Positions 11,301 through 23,300 of a stretch of 64,000 nucleotides of DNA are shown here, piece after piece. Source of the DNA: Lepas anatifera (lineage: Eukaryota; Arthropoda; Thecostraca; Lepadidae). The translations under genes were made by a program, and so were the position numbers. Where the stretch lies: NCBI GenBank assembly GCA_034440635.1, contig JAOTON010001028.1, positions 496,001-560,000 of the forward strand, written 5' to 3'. The notes beneath the pieces were generated by a model. The model saw only the letters and a list, made by a program, of their open reading frames with translations, was not told the origin of the DNA and ran no database searches. Position 1 is the first letter of the stretch. The number at the start of each line of letters is the position of its first letter.

Positions 11301-14300
11301 TGTTAAATTATGGTCATGCATGCGAGGAGGTGAGCATCGGTTCAGGTATTGGAGATTTTCTGGTCTTGAGATGGGAAAGGGCGTTACAGCATGTAGACTC
11401 TGGGTTGGTTGGAAACATGAATAGGTGCCTGGTGGGGGCAGGTATCATTTCAATCTGCCCATGCAGACTGATACATGTTTGTGAGTAGTTTTCCAGCATT
11501 TTTTTCTTTGAGCATCTAACAAACACATTGGAGGGAGGTCGGGCATCAACGTGCAGTGGAGGGGAGGAGGTCCTACAGCGCCCCTCCTCCCGGAGATATC
11601 GGACACCAAGGCGGTTAGAAAAGCTCCCGTATGAGGGTGAGTGGAGGCGATGATGATCTACATTATATCAACATTTCATTGACTTAGGTCAATATCTTCA
11701 AGGTCAAACGAGGTCGTAAATATCAAATCTGGTGAGTGCTGGAAACCTATCGGGAATACCATGATTATGCGGGAAAAAGTGGGGAAAACACCAAAAGTGG
11801 ACTAAAATCATATACAAAAGGTCCCAAAGAATGCTATCGGAAAGTTTGAGGTCAAGGTTATTCAAGGTCACTGACTTAAGATGTTATAATAAGACATATT
11901 CCTACGAAGGCATAATATAACTAGCACTTCAGCAGCATTTGCGCGGGAGATGAGGGTTTGACCTTGAAAAGACCTTTTAACTTCATCCTCCATCCCCTCC
12001 ACTGTGAATGTTAATCATGTGGTCTGCAATGCGCTATCGCACCTTTCCAAAGCTCTGCACGCCCTTGAGCAGGGCCAGGAAGACGAGGAGCCAGGCGCCC
12101 AGCAGGCACAGTACCAACTTCCACTGCAATTCTCCTGCGTCATGGATGCCGCTAGAGATGTCTAACATGTACCTGCTGTAGTAGAGGAGGATGATGTTAG
12201 TCATCCATTGATGCGAGAGTGTCCACTGCGGCTTGAGGAGTCATCCTTATCCTTATGTAGTGCACACGAATACACGAACGGACCTCCATTTACACTGATG
12301 AATAATAAGGAACAGAAAACGCCCATTTGGAGGGGAATTCACACCAATAAAAACAACGGACCAGTTACATACACAGGGGTGTAATTTTCTATCTCTTTGG
12401 GGTGCCCAAGCACCCCAATCCTAATTTCAGCACCCTCAATCATGTGTTGAGCACCCCAATATATGTGCCGCCCCTGGCTTTTCACCGCTGCCCTAAATAG
12501 TGTCACACTTATCTCATCATTGTCGCCCTGGTTCCTAGCAAGTTATTGCCCTCCCGGGTTCATCACTTCCACCCTGATTGGTTACACCTCTAGCTCATCA
12601 ATACCGCCTGGCTTATCACTTTCTCCCTAATTTGAAACGCCACATGATTACCGCCTCCCGGATGATCACTACCGCCTCCCGGATGATCACTGCCGCCTTT
12701 GGTTCATCACTGGCACCCGCAGCAGATCACTGATATCCCTGGTTTATCACTGTCGCCATGATTAGTGCCACCTTTGGCTAATCAAAACTGTTCCCAGTTT
12801 GTTTCTCCACCTATATACGTAACCCTCGTGTTTAGTCACTGCCGCCCTCCGAATCATCACTGCCGCCCCCGGCTGATCACTGCCGCCTTTAGTTCGTCAC
12901 CGCCGCCCTCGACTGATCATTACCGTCCCTGGCTCATCAATGCTGCCCCCGGTTTATTTATCCAACCATATACGTGCCCCTCCTGGTTAGTCACTGCCGT
13001 CACCCAAATCACCAATCTCGCCCCCGGCTGATCATGCCGCCCCTGTTTCGCCACTGCCGCCCTCGGCTGATCATGCCCCCCCTGGTTCACCACTGCCGCC
13101 CCCGGCTGATCACTGGAGTCCGTGGTTCTTCACAGCCGCCCTGATTCTTACCACCCCCTGGCTGGTGATTGTCGTCCCATGAATGATCACTGCCACTCCC
13201 TGGCTGATTCCTTTTGTCCCTGGTGCATCGCTGCCGCCCCTGATTCATCACTTCACCAAGTAAGCAACCTATTGCTCTCAGGGGCCCTGGGCTAGCTCAG
13301 AGCTTCCTCCGCAATTCCACCTCAGGGACCCTTTGCGAACGCTGTTGGATAGCTTATGCAAATTCAGGAAGAAACTACAACAGTCACTTTTTGGCTTAGG
13401 TCAATATTGAGGTCATGGCAAGGTCAAAGAAGGTGGCATATTACAGAGGAGTTTCCGGGCTCTAGCGTCTAACAGAGTGGGATTAAAATATATTTAGACA
13501 CCATTATCTCCCTCTCATTACGGCGAATGGAATGATGTATAATATGACTACTCTTCGTCAAAGAATAAAAATGGCCCGACCTAAGATTAGGTCAAGGCCA
13601 CTATCCAACCTAGATAGTAATATGAATTCAAATCGACTCCGGCTTCCCTGAACAAGGAGCAAGCTGGCTCCCGAGAAGCCCTTTCAACAGGAAAAGGGCT
13701 GGCGACGCCAACCTTTTGCTACCCAACCCAAGTAATCCATGTTTGCAGTTGGTGCGTCGATAAGCCCCAATAATTATATTATCAATCGACTCGCAATGAC
13801 AATCCAAACGTAATGGTATCATAATAAAAGATACTTCATCATTTTCTGCAAAGTCATTGACCCAAGTCTGAAACCTGCTTAAGTAGCCCCAGGTGACCTC
13901 TTAAATGTCCCAGGTAAAAAATTCCAACATGAACCTGGAAAGGAGCCCAGGATACTAGGATTTGGATAATATAAAGACATTCGCAGCTGTATCCACGGCC
14001 GCCGAAAGCGTGGAGGACGGGGGACGTGTCCCCCCTGTTGGCCAACCAGGGAGGACGTCCCCCCAATTTTTGGGTCCATCGTCATTACTGCTGTCAGGCA
14101 CAGAATATGCTAAAAATTCCCCCTTCCCGGTCAGCACCAGCCCAGGGCCGTTCCTCCTGTAACAATTTCGTGGCGGCGTCCCTGGCTGTATCTACACAAA
14201 TACAGCCCAATTTCCTGTTTTTCACATGCATTTTTAATGATGGTCAATGGTCATCATCCGTACCTGACCCTAGGTCATCGATATGAAAAATACCGGAAAA

Positions 14301-17300
14301 TATTTTGTAGTAGTTGGTGGGCCCATTAGGTGATATAAGTTTCAATCCGATCGATTCACCCATTTCTTACTTATGCCACCTTAAACATTTTTGGAGGTGT
14401 AGTTACTATACATGCGCTGGTGACCTGACCTGACATGACCCAACTTTAACATTTTGGGAAAAGTTGTAAAATTGATCAGAGATAATGCGTGCGAAGTACG
14501 GCGGCGCTTCGCGCCGCCGTTTTTTCGTGCCGCCGGGAAAACCCGAGGGGAGGTTTCAAACTCCCCCACCGCGATGGGGGAGTTTGTTTTCGCCCCGGTG
14601 CACTGGGACGAGGGTTAATCGTGTCAAAAAATGTATGCGTAAGAAAAGCCATGCGTACCTTTGGTATCAAATATCTGCTCTTTCGCTGGGCTTTTTAAAC
14701 CATCATGATATGCTACCGGTATGGCCGTGCTCTCGATATCGTCGCAGGCGCCCTTACCATGAGAAGTACCGGAAACGCTTAATTCACATGATTTAATTTT
14801 GCTTCAATATAACTTTTGAACTGAAATAAAACTTTTCCATGGCTTTAAATCGTGTCCGTGGTGGCAAAATTTGATGAAGTTAAATATATATTTTTGTATT
14901 GCAACACAGCTCTTCGTCAGATGTATGTATGTACATACATTCTTGAGTAATTTATCTCACTTTCATACTCCAGAAAAAACACGTGCCATCGCAGTGCTGT
15001 GTTTATAGCCATCTGATATTACACAGGTTCCTTGGCCTAAATGTGGGTCATCTCCGCTGTTCAGTAAACCATGCAGAATGGATGGTACACTGGGAGCGAG
15101 GGCGTTAAACAGCCAGTCTTAATCTCTACAGACAACGTTATATACAATCGTTTGGTCAGGTTCCTTTTAAGTTCGCTCGAAACTTACATTTTGTGGCATA
15201 ATATCTGGCAGAGCAGAGCCGTAGAAACAAATTTCAGCACCATTGGAATGCAATTGTCGAGCCCGATCAGATGATATATCTCATAATCTTTTCTAGTGAA
15301 ATTTCAAAATTGGCCTGTTTTGACCTAGTGAGGCTAAGCTCAGTATGGTAAGAAATAATATTAATTAAAATATTTGGATATTTTTATTAAATATAATTAA
15401 TATTAATTAATAATCCAATAATATTAATTAATATTAATTAATATTGCAGTTTCAGCCAGTCACGATAACCTAAAAGTAAAACCTCAATCGCAATTCCCAG
15501 CAATTCTCAACTCTCTAATGTTATCGAAATTTACCTATTACCCCATGCATTTCTAATGGAAGGATAATGGCCCTGACCTTGTCCCAGGTTATCGATATGG
15601 AAGCCTGCTACGAACAATTATCTTGCTTGTTGACCTTACTTTGTGATGTGAAACTAAGGCCGATATGTTAAGTTTGATCTTACTGATGTACATACCTCCA
15701 AACATGTTTTTCGAGGTCAGGTCTCCCGACCTGTGCTTGCGATCTAACCTGATATAACCCAGACCTAATATTTTTCCAGAAGTTGCAAAAATTGTAGGGT
15801 AAGAGGTAGATGAAGTACGGAGGCGCTGCGCGATGGTTTTTTTCTACCTGTGGAAACCTGAGGAGGCCAGTTACGTGCCCCCTCGTGTAAGCGCGTGATA
15901 ATTTTCCTAAACTCTGACAGTTGCACGAGGAAAATTGCGTGAAGGAAATGCAATATTATTGCATTCTGTTTCTGAATGTTATGTTATTTAACCGACTCCA
16001 AAAGCAATCACTTTGTTTGTGGTGTTTAACATAAGGTTGTACTACTACAGTGGTCTGCAGGCCGCTGTATAATGCTTCAGTTTTAGAGTGTTATAATCCT
16101 GGAGTGCTGCTGTTACTGATCTGGCAGCTAACGAGTTGCTCTCTTGTTTACGTATGACCATGCGGACGGAAAGCCTCTGGCAGCCGGGTTACCTGTTTAT
16201 CGTCAAGCGCGGCCAGCTGTCAGCCTCAGGTTCTCACAGCCGCCTACTTGCCGCTCTTAGGAGCTAAACATTCGGTATTTATAGCAAAAACGCACTTTTT
16301 TATTTGTTCATCGATAGATAATTTATGAAGCAAAATTGTTTGAGGTGTCTGAAAGGTTAATTTCAAGTCCCAAACGTCAATCTAGGTCACAAAAGAAAGG
16401 GTCAAAGCAATAAAAAGACAACATTCATTTATTTTTATTTTTTCTTTAAAATAATCTATGGTTCATGACCAATTTAATGGTATACACAAATTTTTAATCA
16501 GGCTACGCGTTTTTTAGTTATTAAGCACCAAATATGAGTCTTCAAGGTGACCTCCAGAAAATTCCTCGGGCTATAACGCGGTCGATGTTGGTTGGAGGGG
16601 GCCAAGATTCTCACAGCCGTGTCCATGGCCCAAAACTATCCCGAGGACAAAATTTCATATTTGTTTCTAGACATGATGGTGTCAGGCCCTGGAAGATTTG
16701 TCCTGGAATCCCCCAACTGACTTGGTAAAGTGTTGGGCTCTGTCCCGCTTTTTAGAAACCAGTGTAGTGCCAGTGCACTGGTTCTTCGATATGCATTCCC
16801 CTGATAGGGTCCGGCGCCCAATATTTACCCGGCTGGCTGGCTGGCATCTGACTGATGAGGGATGAACTGAACAGGGACGGCCGTGCCGGTGCTTTGGGGT
16901 GAAATTTTGGCTTCAAAACTTAAGTGATGCTTCGAACCCAAAATGAACTCACAACGACTCGGACGAAACTTGTAAAAAATGAGGGAGGATAAAATGGAAT
17001 AAACAGACCCTTGAGTGGTGAAATGGATAGAGGTCGCCTGCATACAGTGAACTCCCAAACACCAGTCTTGGATCCCTGCACTGTAGCCGACCTCCAAATG
17101 TAAGACCTCTTTGAACATGTTCCTTCCAGTTCCCGTAGCAAAACCCTGCTGGATCCGTGCCTGGATGAAACACTCACTGGAAGAACTCGTCGGCAGGCAT
17201 GACACGACTCATGGCGGTCTCGTTGAGATGTTGCCAGGTAGCGTTGTCTACCTGGTCGCGAAGATAGCAGAGCCCCGACGAGTCCATCAGACCACCCAAC

Positions 17301-20300
17301 AGCGAACAATTTTTCGTGTTATACTGCTGGCAGGCTGAAACATTTCGGACGTTTTTATTTAATGTACCTTGTTTTCTGAGTATATCACAGTCTTAGGCGA
17401 GTGTGTTTTTATTCATGATTTCAGTGCTGATTCATGCATTAGTGCTGATAACGTATGTGTTACCTCCTTAAAACTCAACCTGCTTGTGGTACTCATTGAT
17501 GGTGGGCCAAGAACAGCCATGATATTTGTGAAGGGTCCAAAGGCATCAAAAAATGTATTAGTTGCACATTTCTCGCACAAAATCTGTATAAAATGTCCTC
17601 TTTCTATAAGTTTGGGTTCGATTACGATAGTCAAATCCGCACCTTAGCGGCCACACCCACTCGTGTACTTATCTTATGCGTACTTCTCAGGACGCGTGGA
17701 AGCAGTTAGACGTCATCAGCATCACATTGGGGGATTTAGGCCACGGCGACGGCGAACATAATTTTGCGTCAGGAATAACAGAGACGGTAGGTGATGGGGC
17801 ACTCACCCTCGCTGTTCCACCAGTTGCTGCAGTCGCTCCAGGGGAGGCTACCGCTGAGGCTGCTGACCAGGTAGAAGATGGTCCACGCTAGGATAATGTT
17901 GTAGTAGATGCCAATGAAGAGCGCGATGAAGAACATAGCGTAGCCAATGCCTGTGATAACCACAACTGAATAGGTTTCTGTGGAAAGGGAGAATTATCTG
18001 GGTGCGTAGCCGCGCGCGGAGTCAGCTGATGCTTCCAGCCAGCTAAGGTTCCAGATCAATTACATGCTTTAAACAAGCGTCAAATCATTTTGCCCTAATT
18101 CCTATTGTGCGTTACATGCCCAAGCATATTTTAGCTATCTAGTACAAAAGTTACACCCAACCTCTGTTCAGTTATGCTGATACCGTATATGATAACCACA
18201 TTACTATGCAGACTCGATTCGGTCTGAGAAGGGCGTAAAATATGGCTGCAATGCTGATAGGTGGAGCTTTTTAGAGCCCCATGCGGAAGCCTAAAGACTT
18301 AATTAGGCTTTACTACATTAAAAAAGCGAAGACACATTCACAAGCACATCGTATTTCATGAAATATTTATTTTGGTCATCATTTACCTAGTTGGCTTATC
18401 CTATCTCGTGTTACAGAGTCAACCAGTCTAGATATAATGGAACGAATAGCTAATCAATGCAACGATACTGGCAATTTAATGTCCAGAACTCACTTCCTTT
18501 AAATATATTTAATTATGTTTTAGTTAAAAAGAAACAGTATAAACTAAGCACTACAACATAAGGAACAATTGGAACCCAAGGAAATTAAGGAACACTATCA
18601 CAGTCAAATTTGCCAAATGTCTTAGCTATTGCTTTTTAGGAACAACAAATTGGAAACTATTTCATTTACAAATTTAGAATGGCACTGACGCAACTCAACG
18701 CGAATCTTTAAAAATACAGCCAATTGTACAGCACCTCGTATTTATGAGGACATCCAAAGGAAGATGAGCCATTTTATTTTCGAATGTCAACTTTTTACTG
18801 AACATCAGAGCGCTCTATCAAACCTGATCACGACAAGGAAGCATCTTTAGAAACTTGACAACACGAAAATATCCCCAGCATTGAAAACATTACAGACAAA
18901 AGCAACCAAACAGGCATCATTGCTCACTCATTCCAAAGCTTCCATATATAAATCAAACGTTTCCAACTTCTGAAAATAGTTTGCGATGCGTCACAAGTTT
19001 GATGCGCCACTTGTGCCACTTGCGACGCGTCACAAGTGGCGGGAAGCCCGGTGGATTGGAAGAATTCTGTCCTCTGTGCCAATCTCCTTTCTTTAGTAAT
19101 TGAAATGTGTGTTGAGGGCTGGAAAATATAGTACATGCATAGATATAAACGTGAATATATGAATAAGCTGGTACATACATGGGAGACAGGAGACCGAAGC
19201 CTTATTTACATACATTCATGAATTTTTTTATTATATACACACTGGCCGATCCAGGGGGACCAGGCTTTCCTCCCAAACCCCCGATTTTGCCGATATTCTT
19301 TAAAAATATCGACCAAACATGCATGTATATACAATATACATTCATAATCTGAGGTATGGGATTTAGGGTGAAATTGCAAAATACCATTTTGACATCCTCA
19401 AAAGTTTATTCAAAATATACTGACTATCCGAAGAAAAGTTTGGGGAGGAAAGGGGTATCAATCGATATTGAATCAATGCCATGCCCCTCATCTCCAAGGC
19501 CCAAAAGTGACGTTTCGGCCGTTACAGAACGTGCAGTATAAGCAAGATTTTTCGAAGTAAAAAAAAACTAGAAATGCGTGAGCCTTCAAACTGCGACTTC
19601 AAAAAGATATACTTATGGTGAAAAAGATCGCGACAGTAGCTCCGTTACTTTGCAAGATATTTAACAAAATATGCTCTCATATGGATAACATTGATAACGC
19701 ACCCTTAACCGCACAAAACCAGCGGGCCGTCTGATACTGCATGTTTGTCACCTACACTCTGCTGGTCATACAACACTCTGAAATGATAATAGCGTTGTCC
19801 ATACGAGATGGCACTCACCTGGAATTAAAATATTTGTTCTATTCTCCACCTTCTCTTTTCGCCGTTTGTGCCGCTTATTTACATAGGGGAAAATAGGACA
19901 TGTCTTCCTCTGTTTTACTGATTGATCTCAATGCAGTTCTGCGTAATTTCTGCGCTTATTGATATGTTCCAGTATGTCTTAAGCCTGAATATTCGGGTTC
20001 TCCCCATTCTTCCGTTCCGGAACTCGAACAGCGTCCGCCGCGCCGTTATCGGCCTGCTCCCGCTTCCGCACCGCCCGCCCACGTCGCAATCTTAAGACGG
20101 GCATTGGCGGGAGGTGGGTACCCGCCCTCTAGGTTTTTTTGTTGAGATAGTATAAAAACGGCCGCCGTACTGGGCATACATTTTCTTTCATCTTTTTTAC
20201 AGCTTTTGTCAAAATTTTAAGGTTATGCCATCTCAGGTCAAGTGATCTGGCCTCACAAAAGTTAAAGGTAGCATAAGTCCTAACAGCGTAAACTTATTCG

Positions 20301-23300
20301 ATTGAAACTCATGCCGCATAATGGTTCCACCGAGTCTCTAAGATATGTTCTGGTATTTTTTATATCGATGATGGAAGGCCAGGTACGAGCCATGACCTCT
20401 TCATTGGAAATCCATGGGAAATGTGCTTTCAGCTAAATAACTTGATAATGGATGGTGATGAGCGTTTATTTTAACTGCTTTAGATTTGCCTTGTCTTTGC
20501 AGGTCCAATAATATGCTAATCATCTAATTTGACCTTGCCCTGACCTCAGGTCAGGTCAAATCCTTGATTTGACCTAGCCAGGTAATATTATGTATCATTC
20601 GATTCGGCTTGCTACGAGGATTTATATAGTTCAAGTTTTTTGCTCTATCTTACTTGTTCAGATGTAATGACCAAAAACCTGAATTGACATGCTACTCCTA
20701 CGACGGCATTTTTGACCTCTAGTGAACTTAAATGTGACCTGACAAAAATGGTTCAAATATTTTCGATGGAGAAGTGAATGGGCTACCCAACGCCGTTTAT
20801 CGCTTTTTGCTACCTAGCATGGTTCTTGAGATCTTAGGGGGCGGGTACCCACCCCGGGGCGAGTACCCACCCCCGTCAAAGCAAAGGTGGCTCAGAGCCC
20901 CGTCAATGCACGTGTTAACCCGCGCCCCACCGGGGGTCCGGCGCCACTTTCGCCCCACCGGGGGCCATCGATCCCCCTCTAACTCCGAAAATATGGGGGT
21001 TAGCGCAAATCTGCAAAGTGCATTAGAAAACTCGCGTAAATTCAGTAAGAAATTACTTCACATGTTTAAGCGCTCAGGTCAATGGTTTGACCTCCAGAGG
21101 TCAAGAAAAATCACGATAGGCTATTTTCACTCAAATATGCAATGCTTAAGAAAACTGGGCATAACTCCTATGCCATTAGAGCTATTTAGATCTGGTTAAA
21201 TACATTTGATAGGCAATTGCCAGACCTTTTTCCGCTATGTGTAACGTAAATACCTCCCGCCAGTGGTTTAACCTCCAGAGGTCACCTCGTGACCTAATAT
21301 GACCTGAGGTCACGAATGGTCAGAAAGTGACTTTGCCGTATATCAAATGAAAGCCAGTGACAAGACAAACACTATGGTCTTTGTTTCAGCGTTTTAGCTT
21401 AATTAGGTCAAAAGTTATTGTCAAAATACGTTTTTTGACCCTCGGTGACCTTGGATGACCTTGGAAATGTCAAATGGCAAATATGACCCCTGGGATCCGT
21501 GAAAAGGTGTCCAAAAACGCTGTTCTGAGCAGTCTGAGTATTTTCAATCATTTTTGTAGCTTTTAGATAATGAGACAGCTTTTCTTTATGCTTTTCCAAT
21601 GGGAGAGGTCGCCTCGTGACCTGACCTCAGGTCACGAAATCGAAAAAATCCCGGATATACACGCTGTAGATCCTAGAAGGGTCATGAAGTGTAGCAAGTT
21701 TCAAATCGATCGCTAGAAATGTAGCTCTTATAGAGCTTCAAATTTGAAGTGAGATGACCTTGGTTGACCTCACCTGGTGACCTGACCTTGGGTGACCTGG
21801 GATAAACATTTTCAGGGATGATGGGAAAATGATGAGGTAAGAGATAGAGCCCTCAACCGCGGTGCTGCGTTTCGTCGTTTTTCTGCTATCTTGAAAAAAC
21901 CTTAGGGGGGCCATCGATGGCCCCCGGTGGGGTGAGGGTTAAATCTCCTGCTGTGCATTAGCGCATAGCCCGTAGCTTCCCGGCGAGCTCGCCCCCTCCC
22001 CGCCCCCCTGCCGCTGCGGACCCGTCGTCGCCGCGTTATTTGCTTCGCTGCCCGACTTGGTTTGCTTCGGAGCTCATAATCTAGTGCAGTACTATGTCTC
22101 TCTCGCCGACTCGCAATCTCGTCATTACCATATCTCTCTCGATGCTTTCTATACCTTCTTACCGTCCCTCTTCCCCAGTCACTATTCCACGGCTTTTGCT
22201 TTTTACTCGGGCTTGTGCTCTTGTATGGCCTCTGATGTATCATGCGGTGACTGCCACCGGACTTCTGCGCGGACGTTTTTATCCTTAACACTTCCATGCC
22301 TGATGTGAGTCTTCTTTTCGTGTCTTTTTAACCTACATGAATGTATTTGTACAATAAATGTCAAGCTAAAAAAAGAGATAGTTCTGTTTTAAGCGTATGG
22401 AAGTGGGAAAAAAACTGTTTCTTTATTTTCAGACCACTTTATCCTTGAATTATTCTTTTTAGAATGTCGACCAAGTGGTCCATTCCCCTGAATGTATCTA
22501 AGCCGCCTCATACATACACCTGGTGCTTTGCGAGTTAAGGTTTTGACAAACAATCTGGATTTGCGTTCTCAAGTGCTGCAGTCAGTGTGGTGGGCCCGTC
22601 CGGGATTGGTCTGTTGCATTCTCACCTTGGAAAAGCGGGCAGACATTCCAAATGGCGACTGGTCCGAGGCTTGCGAACTGCCCGAGCGAGAGCTCGAAGA
22701 AGAAGAGCGGAATCCCGGCGAAGGCCAGCATCAGAAGGTAGGGGATCAGGAAGGCCCCTGTAGAGCATCGACTTAAGTGAACGTGGAGCGTGAGGCTCTG
22801 CATAGGTTCACGGGCAAGCAAACTTGGAAGCTGTTCTGTACATGTTCTTGTAAATATATTGCATGCTCAGGGGCTCAATCCCCAGGGCGGGAGACTGTCT
22901 TTCGTATCTGGTCTGGTCCGGTGGGCTCAATCCCCAGGGCGGGAGACTGTCTTTCGTATCTGGTCTGGTCCGGTGGGCTCAATCCCCAGGGCGGGAGACT
23001 GTCTTTCGTATCTGGTCTGGTCCGGTGGGCTCAATCCCCAGGGCGGGAGACTGTCTTTCGTATCTCGTCTGGTCCGGTGGGCTCAAATCCTGGTCAGACC
23101 CCTTCTATCTCGTCTGGTCCGGTGGGCTCAATCCCTAGGTCGGGAGACCGCCCTTCGTATCTGGTCTGGTCCGGTGGGCTCAATCCCCAGGGCGGGAGAC
23201 CGTTCTTCGTGACCCGTTTGGTCCGGTGAAACGATTTCTCCAGCCCTTACGCCAATGCCTCCTGTTACTGGGTAGGATTTATGTTGAGAGAGGACGCTTA

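Noticed and set aside
12590..13255. Short regular repeats that might suggest a CRISPR array
   Set aside because: There are no unique spacers of constant length; the units diverge gradually as in a minisatellite, and the genome is eukaryotic.
17413..17634. A 73-codon minus-strand frame between the TM3 and loop-2 exons
   Set aside because: Considered as the missing transporter exon, but it does not resemble loop 2, has no suitable acceptor/donor pair with the right phases, and its text suggests an unrelated old insertion.
22777..23229. 150-, 140- and 91-codon frames with repeated [16 protein letters not shown] text
   Set aside because: All three forward frames are open because of the 52-bp minisatellite; this is not a gene.
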